Shown here: positions 16,888 through 25,903 of the stretch, in pieces
How the letters are laid out: the number at the start of each line of letters is the position of its first letter
How positions within the stretch are numbered: the stretch's first letter is position 1
Assembly (NCBI RefSeq): GCF_026248685.1
Contig: NZ_CP111037.1
Location: 186,001-250,000 of the forward strand
Reading direction: 5' to 3'
Source of the DNA: Haladaptatus caseinilyticus
Lineage (GTDB): Archaea > Halobacteriota > Halobacteria > Halobacteriales > Haladaptataceae
Length of the DNA: 64,000 nucleotides
The notes under the pieces: model-generated
What the model was told of the DNA's origin: nothing
What the model saw: only the letters and a program-made list of their open reading frames with translations
Databases searched by the model: none
Translations under genes and position numbers: made by a program

Positions 16888-17415
16888 TCACACGAGCGTC
16901 GTCGAGCGATTCGAGAGATAATCGAACACGGCACCGAGAGCGAACCCGTAGGCGAAGTGGGCGATGAGGGTGAGCACGAGATACAGTGCGAGCAACACCC
17001 CAGTGTAACCCTCGTAGAACGCGAGGGCGAACCCAGTCCAGAGGACGAACCCATACGGAAGCCCTTTCGTCGCGTATTTTTCACCCGGGAGATACGACCC
17101 GATGGAGGCGAACAGAAGCGGCCACGTCACCATGCCGCCGCCGAGGAAGATGAGGTAGCCGATAGCCGCGGGATTCGAGGGGAAAAACGTCTGCGTTCCG
17201 GTGAGTTCGGCAAGAACGGCGAACGAGTTCAAATCGAACGCCCCGAGCGTTGCCCCGACCAACAGTACAGCGGTCATAACTGCCGTGCCGACGAGGCCAC
17301 CGACAGCACCGATGAACCCGTCAACAACGATGCCAGTGATGCTGTCGTAATCCGGCTCTGTCGCTCCCTCGCTGACATCGACCTCCATGACCGTTTGTGT
17401 GTCATTATCTGCCAT
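16888..17415 (-). CDS. DUF6789-type membrane protein flanking the cytochrome oxidase block
   Basis: From ATG 17415 the protein has 175 residues, with an acidic N-terminus (about 25 residues) and four hydrophobic segments. Characteristic pieces are 'MVTWPLLFASIGSYLPGE', 'GFVLWTGFALAFYEGYTG' and 'LIAHFAYGFALGAVFDYL'. DUF6789 proteins are haloarchaeal integral membrane proteins that often lie beside cox genes. It is divergent from coxB with 87 nt between the starts. A paralog at 25904 bounds the other side of the respiratory block. Confidence 0.75.
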   Translation of the reverse strand: MADNDTQTVMEVDVSEGATEPDYDSITGIVVDGFIGAVGGLVGTAVMTAVLLVGATLGAFDLNSFAVLAELTGTQTFFPSNPAAIGYLIFLGGGMVTWPLLFASIGSYLPGEKYATKGLPYGFVLWTGFALAFYEGYTGVLLALYLVLTLIAHFAYGFALGAVFDYLSNRSTTLV

Positions 17416-17502
17416 GATAGATGCTACTGTGGGAAAGAGCAAAAACGTTCCCGACGTTTCCTCCGAAACACATAAGTAAATAGAGATCATTAATTATTAG
17501 GG

Positions 17503-18261
17503 ATGGTGGGGTTTGGTCGTCTAGTTCCACTACATGACGGCGCAAGCGGACTCATACCACGTGGGACGCGAGCAGAGGTGTTTGAGCAGATTTTCGGCGT
17601 GTTCCTCCTTCTTGGTATTCTCGTCACCGTCGTCGTCATCGGCTATATGCTGTTCACCGCGTACAAATACCGGGACGGCAACGGAACTCACGAATTCGAC
17701 CCACCCACACTCGGTGAACTCCCGACGGGCGACTCCCATGGCAGCAAAAAGCTACGATTGTCGTTTTTTTTGAGCGCTATCATTGTCGTTTCGCTCGTCC
17801 TTTGGACGTACGGGACGCTCCTGTACGTCGAAGACGACACCACGGTGGAGGCGAAAGACGCAATGCAAGTCGAGGTCGTCGGTTCACAGTTCAACTGGAA
17901 GTTTGTCTACCCGAACGGGCACGAGAGCACTACGCTCCGAGTACCGGAGGGGAAAACTGTCCAGCTCACCGTCACATCAACTGATGTGTTCCACACGTTC
18001 GGCGTCCCAGAGCTACGCGTAAAAACGGATGCGATACCGGGACAGCAGACCGATACGTGGTTTATCGCCGACGAGACGGGAACCTACGAAGTTCGATGTT
18101 TCGAACTCTGCGGAGCGGGCCATTCCTATATGACCGCGGACGTCGTCGTGATGGAGCGAGACGAGTACCGGTCTTGGTACGATGGTACCAACGAATCCGG
18201 GAGCGATTCTACGAACAACACTTCGAACAACTCGACGAATAGAACGGAAAATAGCTCATGA
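17503..18261 (+). CDS. coxB: Cytochrome c oxidase subunit II
   Basis: The protein has 252 residues with two N-terminal membrane helices (about 30-53 and 86-108) and an external cupredoxin domain. All CuA ligands are visible: His164 (DVFHTFG), Cys199, Glu201, Cys203, His207 and Met210 (CFELCGAGHSYM). A Thr/Asn/Ser-rich, sequon-rich tail ends the chain. It receives electrons from a soluble blue-copper or cytochrome donor and passes them to subunit I. The stop overlaps the coxA-coxC start (ATGA), giving a tight operon. Confidence 0.95.
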   Translation: MVGFGRLVPLHDGASGLIPRGTRAEVFEQIFGVFLLLGILVTVVVIGYMLFTAYKYRDGNGTHEFDPPTLGELPTGDSHGSKKLRLSFFLSAIIVVSLVLWTYGTLLYVEDDTTVEAKDAMQVEVVGSQFNWKFVYPNGHESTTLRVPEGKTVQLTVTSTDVFHTFGVPELRVKTDAIPGQQTDTWFIADETGTYEVRCFELCGAGHSYMTADVVVMERDEYRSWYDGTNESGSDSTNNTSNNSTNRTENSS

Positions 18262-20705
18262 CCGACGAACCTCACACTCACGGCGCCTTTCCGCCAACGA
18301 GTTCCGTCCGGCGATGGCTCGTCACGACGAATCACAAGGACGTTGGGATCCTGTATACGATAACCGCGCTCTTTTTCCTCGTCTTTGGCGGCGTACTCGC
18401 CCTGTTGATACGTCTCCAGTTGTGGACGCCGGGGACGGGAGTTCTCTCGGCCACGTCGTACAACCAGGCGGTCTCCACCCACGGTCTCATCATGATCTTT
18501 TGGTTTCTTTCCCCCTTCGCGTTCGGCTTTGCGAACTACGTCGTCCCGCTCCAGATCGGGGCGAAAGACCTCGCGTTTCCGCGACTCAACGCGCTTTCGT
18601 ACTGGCTCTACCTCTTTTCCGGTATCCTGCTCGGCGTCTCGTTCTTCCAAGGCGGTAGTTTAGCGGGCGGATGGACGATGTACGCGCCGCTCAACCTTCC
18701 AGTCTACACGCCGAACATCGGGGCATCAACCGGGATACTCGCGTTGATGCTGTTCGTCGCCTCGGTAACCGTGTCGTCCGTGAACTTCCTGACGACGATG
18801 CATCGAATGCGAGCGGAGGGGATGACCCTCTGGCGAATGCCACTCTTTTCATGGACGATTCTGCTTACGGTCTGGATGATGTTGTTCGCGTTCGCCGCAT
18901 TGCTCGCCGCGCTGCTCATTCTCGCCTCCGACCGACTACTCGGAACGACGTACTTTACCGCGACCGCGGGTGGGTCGATTCTTTGGGCGCATCTGTTCTG
19001 GTTCTTCGGTCATCCCGAGGTGTACATCGTCTTTTTCCCTGCGGTCGGGGTGATGGCAGAGACGTTCCAGACGTTTACCGGTAGGCGGCTCGTCGGGCGC
19101 AAATGGTTCATTTTAGCGATGATTCTCGTTGCTGTGCAGAGTTTCGCGGTCTGGATGCATCATATGTTTCTGACGAGCATCAACCTCCAGATCAAGACGT
19201 TGTTCATGGCGACGACGATCGGCATCTCGCTTCCCTTCGATCTAATGGTGTTCGCACTCATCTACACAACAATAAAGGGTCGCGTTCGGTTCGCTACGCC
19301 GTTTCTCTTCTCGTTCGGGGCGCTCTTGCTCTTCGTTCTCGGTGGAGTTACTGGCGTTTTCCTCGGTGCGGTCGTCCTTGACTACGAGTTCCGGGGGACG
19401 TACTGGGTGGTCGCTCACTTCCACTACGTGATGGTGGGCGGCGTGACGGCGCTGATCGGCGGTCTCTACTACTGGTTCCCGAAAATGAGCGGCAAGCAAT
19501 ACGACGAGTTCCTCGGGAAAGTCCACTTTGCGCTGTATTTCGTCGGATTCAACCTGCTGTATTTCCCCATGTTTCTCGCTTGGGAGACGCCACGCAGGGA
19601 TTTCGTCTACGATCCGGCGTTCATTCCGTGGCACCAACTCGCCACAGTGGGCGCGTTCGTCCTCGGTGCGTCCTTCCTGGTGATGTTCTATAACCTCTCG
19701 AAAAGCCTCGTCGTGGGCGAGCCAGCAGACGGCAATCCGTGGTCGTATTCGACGACAACCGAGTGGGCGATTTCCTCGCCGCCGCCGCTCGAAAACTTCC
19801 CCGGTATTCCGAGTTTCGCTGATGGAAAACTCCGATTCGAAAGCAAGGAGCACGGTACCTTGGAGGCCGGAGGTGCGGATGGAGCGACCGACGGGGGCGT
19901 AGTCACACACAAGAATATGCAAACGGTGCACGACGACCACGACGAAGACCATGCAAGCATCTGGCCGTTCATCGTGAGTATCGGGGCGTTTTTCACGCTG
20001 CTCGGACTGTCAGGGTTCGACCAAGGTCAGTTTACCGGCGGGACGACGTCTCTCCTTATTCTGGGCGGCGGGATCGTACTCATGGGATTCGCCCTCGTCT
20101 CGATGGCCAGGGAGAAGTTCAGCGGCCCTGAAGGGTCGTTCGATGAAAGCTGGCCGTTCGCGGACGTGGAGAACACGAAACTCGGGATGTGGATCTTTAT
20201 TGCTTCGGATGTGGTGTTGTTCGGGGCGTTCATCGGGTCGTATGCCTTCATCCGGGTCGCCTACGGGTGGACCGACTGGCATCCCGTTCCTCACGACCCG
20301 CTGCCCGGATTGGTGAACACCTACTTCCTGCTTACGAGCAGCTTCAGCGTCGTATTGGCACTCGTCGCAGCGGAACGGAACAGCAAGCGCGGACTCATAG
20401 CAAGTCTCGCACTCACGTTCACCCTCGGCGTCGCCTTCCTCATAAACAAGGGACTCGAATGGCAGGAGCTGTTCCACGAGGGGTTGACAGTGTCGAATGG
20501 CGTGCGCACCTCGACGTTCTATTTGACGACGGGACTTCATGCGGCTCACGTTATCGTGGGGCTACTCATCGTCCTTTACCTCATCGCGCGGGCATGGAAT
20601 GGGGCGTATCTCGACGACGAACGACCGGTGGAGTATTTCGGCCTCTATTGGCACTTCGTGGACATCGTTTGGCTGTTCCTCTTCCCGCTGTTTTACATCC
20701 TGTAA
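18258..20705 (+). CDS. Fused cytochrome c oxidase subunit I / subunit III
   Basis: The protein has 815 residues. Residues 1-560 are subunit I: low-spin heme ligand His75, CuB ligands His252 (with cross-link Tyr256 in HPEVY) and His301/His302, high-spin heme ligand His387 and the second low-spin ligand His389 (VAHFHYVMVGG). Residues about 600-815 are subunit III-like (seven helices; 'LGMWIFIASDVVLFGAF' to 'YWHFVDIVWLFLF'). The I-III fusion is known from haloarchaea and other prokaryotes. The gene overlaps coxB by 4 nt and is 2 nt from the next subunit, so the complex is made from one transcript. Confidence 0.95.
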   Translation: MTDEPHTHGAFPPTSSVRRWLVTTNHKDVGILYTITALFFLVFGGVLALLIRLQLWTPGTGVLSATSYNQAVSTHGLIMIFWFLSPFAFGFANYVVPLQIGAKDLAFPRLNALSYWLYLFSGILLGVSFFQGGSLAGGWTMYAPLNLPVYTPNIGASTGILALMLFVASVTVSSVNFLTTMHRMRAEGMTLWRMPLFSWTILLTVWMMLFAFAALLAALLILASDRLLGTTYFTATAGGSILWAHLFWFFGHPEVYIVFFPAVGVMAETFQTFTGRRLVGRKWFILAMILVAVQSFAVWMHHMFLTSINLQIKTLFMATTIGISLPFDLMVFALIYTTIKGRVRFATPFLFSFGALLLFVLGGVTGVFLGAVVLDYEFRGTYWVVAHFHYVMVGGVTALIGGLYYWFPKMSGKQYDEFLGKVHFALYFVGFNLLYFPMFLAWETPRRDFVYDPAFIPWHQLATVGAFVLGASFLVMFYNLSKSLVVGEPADGNPWSYSTTTEWAISSPPPLENFPGIPSFADGKLRFESKEHGTLEAGGADGATDGGVVTHKNMQTVHDDHDEDHASIWPFIVSIGAFFTLLGLSGFDQGQFTGGTTSLLILGGGIVLMGFALVSMAREKFSGPEGSFDESWPFADVENTKLGMWIFIASDVVLFGAFIGSYAFIRVAYGWTDWHPVPHDPLPGLVNTYFLLTSSFSVVLALVAAERNSKRGLIASLALTFTLGVAFLINKGLEWQELFHEGLTVSNGVRTSTFYLTTGLHAAHVIVGLLIVLYLIARAWNGAYLDDERPVEYFGLYWHFVDIVWLFLFPLFYIL

Positions 20706-20707
20706 CC

Positions 20708-20968
20708 ATGACCAACGCAAAACTGTACACGGTGGTTTACGTCCTGCTGTTCGTGATGGCGACCGCGCAGGTACTCGTGGAACTCGCGGGGCTCTCGTAC
20801 TGGACCGCCTTCGTGGGAATCATCGCGCTGTCGTTCGTGAAGGCACTGCTCGTCGCGGGCTACTACCAACATCTACGATACGAACCACGGGCGATTACGG
20901 CCGTCGTGTTGGTGGGGTTGCTCGCCGCGCTCGCGCTGACGCTCGCGGCGTCGTATTCGATCCTCTGA
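20708..20968 (+). CDS. Cytochrome c oxidase subunit IV-like protein
   Basis: The 86-residue protein has three hydrophobic segments and starts 2 nt after the oxidase I/III fusion gene. Size, helix count ('YVLLFVMATAQVLVELAG', 'FVGIIALSFVKALLVAGYY') and position fit the prokaryotic subunit IV / COX4-pro type. It probably stabilises the oxidase. Confidence 0.8.
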   Translation: MTNAKLYTVVYVLLFVMATAQVLVELAGLSYWTAFVGIIALSFVKALLVAGYYQHLRYEPRAITAVVLVGLLAALALTLAASYSIL

Positions 20969-20990
20969 ACCGTCACTCGACATCCCTCGA

Positions 20991-21449
20991 TTACGCCGTC
21001 ACGAGTTTGAGAACGACAGCCACGATGAAAAGGATCCCCCACACCCAGAGCGCTGCGAGGGTTGCCTGTGCACTGTCCAGACCTCGGTAGCGCGAGGACT
21101 GGTAGGTTCCCCAAAAGATGTAGCCCGCGACGAGTGCAATCGAGAGGGAAACGACCGAAAGCCACGCGTTTTGGCGAAGCGATGCCGGAACGGTGGTTCC
21201 GCTTACGAAGAGAACGGCACCGGCACCGATGCCAAGCGAGAGAAGAATAAACGAGAGCACCCAAACCGTCGAATTCGTTGCAACCGCTCGGAGCAGTTCG
21301 AATTCGGCCTCGCCATCCGACCAGTTTGCCCCTGGCTGCTTCGGTAGGATATACCTTTGCCAATCCCTCGCTCGAACAAGGGCGAGTCCGAGGACGGTGA
21401 GCAAGAACCCCATCACGAGGGCGCTTGCGACGTACTCCACCGGCGCCAT
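20991..21449 (-). CDS. Four-helix membrane protein of the cox cluster
   Basis: The 152-residue protein has four clear hydrophobic segments, from 'YVASALVMGFLLTVLGLALV' to 'LWVWGILFIVAVVLKLV', and a short hydrophilic loop (RYILPKQPGANWSDGE). Proteins of this kind are often annotated as cox-cluster proteins in haloarchaea; a role in oxidase assembly is a guess from position. It is convergent with the subunit IV gene. Confidence 0.7.
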   Translation of the reverse strand: MAPVEYVASALVMGFLLTVLGLALVRARDWQRYILPKQPGANWSDGEAEFELLRAVATNSTVWVLSFILLSLGIGAGAVLFVSGTTVPASLRQNAWLSVVSLSIALVAGYIFWGTYQSSRYRGLDSAQATLAALWVWGILFIVAVVLKLVTA

Positions 21450-21543
21450 ATGCTACCATTTATCATTACATTTCCAACAGCATAAACGTTCGTTCGACAG
21501 GATGAGGGATATGCTGAGGTGTCGGTCGAGTTTCGAAGCGAAA

Positions 21544-22290
21544 TTAGTCCACTTCGGCACATAGCTCTGGAAGTACCTCAGTTACGTCCCCACGAATATC
21601 GAAGTCTGCGAGGGGACTGAACGGCGTTTTGTCCAAATTGATAACTGCGGTGGTCGCCCCGTTTCTGTCGGCAGTACGAGGCAACGATGCCGCCGGTTCG
21701 ACCGAAAGGGACGACCCGATCGCGAGGAACACGTCTGCCTTTCGAGAAAGCTCACGGGCGCGACGAAGGTCGGTTCGGTTCAACTGTTCGCCGAACAGCA
21801 CCACGTCCGGTTTGAATACACCGCCGCATTCAGTGCAACTGGGTGGTCGCTCACCGGATGCGACACGCGACCGAATTGGGGCCGCATCGGTTCGGCGGCC
21901 GCAAGAATCGCAGACGACTCGATGGGCGTTGCCGTGGAGTTCGACGAGTTCCGCGGCCGTCGCGTCATCGTGGAGACCGTCGGTGTTCTGCGTGACGATT
22001 GCATAGAGGAACCCATCCCCGGCGAGTTCGTCGAGGGCGGCATGGGCGGGGTTCGGTTCGACGTTCCCGCTGAACATCGTCTCATGGAGTTCGACGCGGT
22101 CCGTCCAGAACCCCTCGGGGTCGTTGCAGAATCGATGATACTGAAAATCCTCCGGATCGAAATGGTTCCAGATGCCCGAATCGCTCCGGAAATCCGGAAT
22201 CCCCGACGCGGTGCTCATGCCTGCACCGGTGAGTGCTACCGCGGTTTCGGCACCTCGAATCGCCGCCGCGAGGGATGCGACCTGGTCCAT
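21544..22290 (-). CDS. cobB: SIR2-family NAD-dependent protein deacylase
   Basis: The protein has 248 residues with the sirtuin motifs in order: GAGMSTASGIPDFRS (22-36), QNTDGLH (101-107), catalytic His119 (ELHGNAH), the zinc site Cys127/Cys130 and Cys152/Cys155, and GSSLSVEPA near 200. It removes acyl groups from lysines using NAD+. The length is standard and the domain complete. It has no clear operon partner between the cox-cluster membrane gene and the stress-protein gene. Confidence 0.92.
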   Translation of the reverse strand: MDQVASLAAAIRGAETAVALTGAGMSTASGIPDFRSDSGIWNHFDPEDFQYHRFCNDPEGFWTDRVELHETMFSGNVEPNPAHAALDELAGDGFLYAIVTQNTDGLHDDATAAELVELHGNAHRVVCDSCGRRTDAAPIRSRVASGERPPSCTECGGVFKPDVVLFGEQLNRTDLRRARELSRKADVFLAIGSSLSVEPAASLPRTADRNGATTAVINLDKTPFSPLADFDIRGDVTEVLPELCAEVD

Positions 22291-22384
22291 ACGACTTTGT
22301 CAGGCGTGGCGGGGTTGAATAGTTGTGGAAGTTCGGCCGTCGAACTGTACTCGTGACCGAGTCGCAGGAATTTCCCCCGCCATC

Positions 22385-22396
22385 CACTTTATAATG
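22385..22396 (+). promoter_or_regulatory. TATA box for a leaderless universal-stress-protein gene
   Basis: CACTTTATAATG is centred 28 nt before ATG 22418, the distance expected when transcription starts at the AUG. This favours ATG 22418 over the in-frame ATG at 22394, which lies within the TATA box. Confidence 0.55.
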
Positions 22397-22417
22397 TCCC
22401 CTGCTCTCTCTCCGCAC

Positions 22418-22819
22418 ATGACGCACATCGTCGTCGGAACCGACAGCGACGAGACGAGCGAAAAAATCTGTGAGTACCTCGAGTCGCGACTCGACGGGGA
22501 CGAAACGGTTTCCGTTCTCAACTCGCTTCACGGTGGAAACGACGAGGAGAAAGTCCGTGATGGAAAGGAAGCGCTCTCTGTATTCGAGGAGCGACTGGCC
22601 GGGATGGTCACAGTCGAGACCGAGCAGAACACCGGAGCCAGCGATCCAGCACACGACATTCTCACGCTCGCGGATGCGGAAGATGCCGACGAAATCGTCA
22701 TCGGCCTCAGCCAGAAGCGGAGTCCGGCCCAGAAAGTACTGTTCGGCAGTATCACCCAATCAGTGCTCACCCAGACGACCCACCCTGTCGTCGGCGTTCC
22801 TCTTCGGGACGCCAACTAG
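22418..22819 (+). CDS. Universal stress protein family
   Basis: The 133-residue protein starts 'MTHIVVGTDSDETSEKI', has the UspA alpha/beta layout and ends with the nucleotide-loop pattern 'IGLSQKRSPAQKVLFGSITQ' and 'THPVVGVPL'. It probably binds ATP and acts in stress survival. The first strand-loop segment has D10 as in the family. A TATA box 28 nt upstream supports a leaderless start. It lies between the sirtuin and the second oxidase gene. Confidence 0.85.
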   Translation: MTHIVVGTDSDETSEKICEYLESRLDGDETVSVLNSLHGGNDEEKVRDGKEALSVFEERLAGMVTVETEQNTGASDPAHDILTLADAEDADEIVIGLSQKRSPAQKVLFGSITQSVLTQTTHPVVGVPLRDAN

Positions 22820-22952
22820 GCGGTAGTTGCCCGTTTTCACTCCATGGGAATGGCCCGGAGGATTAAGAGACGTCCGTCCTAACGTCGAGGTGAGAACCTG
22901 TATTGCCCGTTGACTATCGCCAGCATTCGACGACATCGCGTATTCGATCACA

Positions 22953-24683
22953 ATGAACCTCTTCGGTGAAGCCGCCGCTGGTGCAGGACTCGGAATCGCA
23001 CTGGTAGCGGTCGCACTCTGGCTGTCACGTTCGATAGATTATCAAACAAAAACCCCGACTGCCAAGGCTGACGGGGGGTACGTCACCGGCTTCGAGTCCG
23101 GTTACGGCAAACCGACCGGCCTCATTCGATGGATAACGACCGTCGATCACAAGGACATCGGTGCTCTCTACTTGTTACTCGGTGCACTAGCGTTCTTCTG
23201 GGGTGGTACCGACGCCATGATGATTCGGACCGAGTTGTTCACGTCACAGGTGGACGTGTGGAACGCCGAGACATACAACGGTCTGTTTACGATGCATGGA
23301 ATTACGATGCTCTTCTTTTTCGCTACGCCCGTACTGTTCGGGTTTGCGAACTACTTTCTGCCCCTCCTTCTTGGAGCCGACGACATGGCATTTCCCAGGC
23401 TAAACGCCATCGGGTTTTGGCTCCTCCCGCCTGCCCTGCTGTTGGTTCGATTCGGCCTCATCTCCGACGTGGGAGGGCATATAATCCAGCCGATTCTGGG
23501 GCAAGCAGCTGCACAGCCGTTTTTCGAGCTCAAACCGCCTGAGACGGGGTGGACGATGTACACGCCGCTTTCGGCGGAGCAGCCGAATCCCACGATCAAC
23601 TTGATGCTGCTCGGACTGCATCTATCCGGGGTTAGCACCACCATCGGCGCGATAAACATCATCGCGACAACATTCACACAGAAGGAAGTCGCGTGGGCCG
23701 AGATGGACATCCTGTCATGGACGTTCCTCACGCAGGCAGGGCTCATCCTCTTCGCGTTCCCGCTTTTGGGCAGCGCGCTCATTATGCTCCTGCTCGACCG
23801 TACCTTTGGAACTACCTTCTTCGCCCTCGACGGTGGTGGGCCCATCCTCTGGCAACATCTGTTCTGGTTCTTCGGCCATCCCGAGGTGTACATCCTCGTT
23901 CTCCCGCCGATGGGATTGGTCAGCCTCATCCTCCCGCGGTTTGCGAGCAGGCGGCTATTCGGATTCAAATTTGTCGTCTATTCGACGCTCGCCATCGGCG
24001 TCCTCTCCTTCGGCGTCTGGGCGCACCACATGTTCACCACGGGAATCGACCCGCGAATCCGGGCGAGTTTCATGGCCGTCTCGGTAGCGATCGCAGTTCC
24101 GAGCGCGGTGAAGGTGTTCAACTGGATTACGACGATGTGGAACGGAAACGTCCGCCTCGAAGCACCGATGCTATTCTGCGTCGGGTCGATTGCGACGTTC
24201 ATCATCGGCGGCGTGACTGGTATTTTCCTCGCGTCGATTCCGGTGGATCTGGTGCTTCACGACACCTACTACGTCGTCGGCCACTTCCACCTTATTATCA
24301 TGGGATTGATTCCGTTTGCCATGTTCGCCGCCGTCTACTACTGGTTCCCACTCTTTACGGGACGGATGTTCAACAGGACGTTAGCACGGGTTCACTTCTG
24401 GCTCACGTTCATCGGGGTGACCGTGACCTTCAACGTCCTCATCGTGCTCGGAATGCTCGGGCTACCACGCAGATATGCGGCATATCCGGCGGAGTTCCAA
24501 TTCCTTCAACAACTCGCCACCGTCGGTGCAGTCATCATCGCGCTAGGGACGCTCGTCTGGATGTGGAACATGTTGCAGTCGTTCCGAAAAGGGCCAGTCG
24601 TCACTGACGCCGACGTGTGGAACCTGAAAGAGCACGGCTTTTTCTCGGGCGAATGGCAGTGGTTCGAAAAGCGACTAGAGTAG
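22953..24683 (+). CDS. Second heme-copper oxidase subunit I (unfused)
   Basis: The protein has 576 residues, with an extra N-terminal membrane helix before the conserved 'TTVDHKDIGALYL' entry. The heme and copper ligands are visible: the low-spin His in 'YNGLFTMHGITMLFFF', the CuB site HPEVY, the HH pair in WAHHMF, and 'VVGHFHLIIMGL'. The E-containing HPEVYI motif marks an A-type enzyme. No subunit II or III gene is adjacent; a DM13 protein follows 147 nt downstream. It may use coxB at 17.5 kb or a distant partner. The C-terminus ends shortly after the last helix. Confidence 0.93.
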   Translation: MNLFGEAAAGAGLGIALVAVALWLSRSIDYQTKTPTAKADGGYVTGFESGYGKPTGLIRWITTVDHKDIGALYLLLGALAFFWGGTDAMMIRTELFTSQVDVWNAETYNGLFTMHGITMLFFFATPVLFGFANYFLPLLLGADDMAFPRLNAIGFWLLPPALLLVRFGLISDVGGHIIQPILGQAAAQPFFELKPPETGWTMYTPLSAEQPNPTINLMLLGLHLSGVSTTIGAINIIATTFTQKEVAWAEMDILSWTFLTQAGLILFAFPLLGSALIMLLLDRTFGTTFFALDGGGPILWQHLFWFFGHPEVYILVLPPMGLVSLILPRFASRRLFGFKFVVYSTLAIGVLSFGVWAHHMFTTGIDPRIRASFMAVSVAIAVPSAVKVFNWITTMWNGNVRLEAPMLFCVGSIATFIIGGVTGIFLASIPVDLVLHDTYYVVGHFHLIIMGLIPFAMFAAVYYWFPLFTGRMFNRTLARVHFWLTFIGVTVTFNVLIVLGMLGLPRRYAAYPAEFQFLQQLATVGAVIIALGTLVWMWNMLQSFRKGPVVTDADVWNLKEHGFFSGEWQWFEKRLE

Positions 24684-24755
24684 AAGTTTTCGACGGTTAA
24701 ATAACGTAATGATATAGATGACGCCGATTATCGTGCAAACCAATGTGATAATCAT
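24675..24755 (-). CDS. Possible 26-residue membrane peptide
   Basis: A minus-strand frame from ATG 24755 encodes one hydrophobic helix (MIITLVCTIIGVIYIITLF) with a basic end (NRRK). Its stop overlaps the end of the oxidase gene. It resembles the tiny subunits found with terminal oxidases, but no homolog is recognised and the orientation is antisense. It may be chance. Confidence 0.2.
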   Translation of the reverse strand: MIITLVCTIIGVIYIITLFNRRKLLL

Positions 24756-24830
24756 GGTTCCAATCACCCGACGGTGAGCAACTAACCATCTCGCTTATTA
24801 TTTACTCAGTCGTATAGGGAGTGAGATGCG

Positions 24831-25328
24831 ATGCGGCTGACTTCCACGAAAATCGCGGTTATCGGTATCGCCTTCGCTGTCGTAGTCGTGGGCGGTCCAG
24901 TGGTCGCCGACATCTTTTTGCCTGAACGGTCCACGACGGTAACCGAAGCGTCCATCCCAGCCGATGCAGAGGTCATCAAGACGGGAGCGTTCAGCGGCGC
25001 GGACGCCGCCCACAGCGTGTCCGGGACCGTTACGCTGTATCAGGACGGTGATGGCTACTTCCTGTATTTCGAATCGTATCAACAGACGCAAGGCCCGGAC
25101 GTGTTCGTATATCTGACTCCGTCCGAGAACCCGGAAACGGAGACCGACATCGCGGCCGGAACGAAAGTCCGGATCGACGGCGGAGCTGACGGCGGCGAAA
25201 GCACGAAAGAGGGTACGTTCATCCAACGGCTCCCCGCCGATTTCAAACCGGGACTGTACAACGGCGTGAGTATCTGGTGCGACGATTTCGGTGTTCCGTT
25301 CGGCTCGGCGACGCTCTCGGACGCATGA
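24831..25328 (+). CDS. DM13-domain protein, secreted or membrane-anchored
   Basis: The 165-residue protein has an N-terminal signal or anchor helix (IAVIGIAFAVVVVGGPVVA) and one DM13 domain. The characteristic pieces are 'GAFSGADAAHSVSGTVTLYQ', 'QGPDVFVYLTPSENP' and the end 'VSIWCDDFGVPFGSATL', including the conserved Cys. DM13 has been proposed to act in extracytoplasmic electron transfer. Its position right after an orphan oxidase subunit I is consistent with a redox role. Confidence 0.85.
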   Translation: MRLTSTKIAVIGIAFAVVVVGGPVVADIFLPERSTTVTEASIPADAEVIKTGAFSGADAAHSVSGTVTLYQDGDGYFLYFESYQQTQGPDVFVYLTPSENPETETDIAAGTKVRIDGGADGGESTKEGTFIQRLPADFKPGLYNGVSIWCDDFGVPFGSATLSDA

Positions 25329-25345
25329 GGCGACAGCGCGGACCG

Positions 25346-25729
25346 TCAGTGAACGCTGAGTTCGTCGTCTTCCTGGACCTCTTCGCTGGCCCATCGGAGC
25401 GTAAAGCTCACGCTTTCCTCAGCACCCGAATCCATCAGTGACGAGTCCGAATCGACAGCGACACCAAACGAGAGCGTCTCGGGAGGGTTTACGGTCGCGC
25501 TGTCGTTCCCGACGAGTATCGTCACCTTTTCTTGATCGCTTGTTTCGGTCGATTGCGACGAATCGTCGTCCGTCGTGTCGGTCGGAGGGGTCGTCTCTTC
25601 AGACCTTCGGGTTCGACCGCTCGTCCCCGAACGAAGCGTTCCGTTCGAGTCCAGTTTGTCAGCGAACTCACGGAGGTACGATGCGACGTCCGACCGGCTT
25701 TTCTCGAACTCGGCTTCAAGTTCTGCCAT
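25346..25729 (-). CDS. Amphi-Trp domain protein
   Basis: From ATG 25729 the product has 127 residues. The amphi-Trp hallmark is present at the start (MAELEAEFEKSRSDVASYLR then EFADKLD), followed by a long Thr/Asp/Ser linker and a beta-rich end with a Trp in 'SFTLRWASEE'. The upstream extension to 25846 is basic and unlike the family. Function is unknown. It is convergent with the DM13 gene. Confidence 0.75.
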   Translation of the reverse strand: MAELEAEFEKSRSDVASYLREFADKLDSNGTLRSGTSGRTRRSEETTPPTDTTDDDSSQSTETSDQEKVTILVGNDSATVNPPETLSFGVAVDSDSSLMDSGAEESVSFTLRWASEEVQEDDELSVH

Positions 25730-25903
25730 ACGAGTTCTTCCGTCACACTCCGAATACCTCCACTGGTTGCTGGAACAAGGTGCTTTTACCTTCCGTCCCG
25801 ACAGCCGTTGAAAATTCACTTCAGAATACATCCAGTTCGGGACCACTCAAACGCCGACGATACTTGAGGTCCGTCTTCGACTAGAAAGCCACCACAGCCG
25901 TCC

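Noticed and set aside
18126-18650. Minus-strand frame opposite coxB and coxA
   Set aside because: It is antisense to two certain oxidase genes and highly charged with no pattern.
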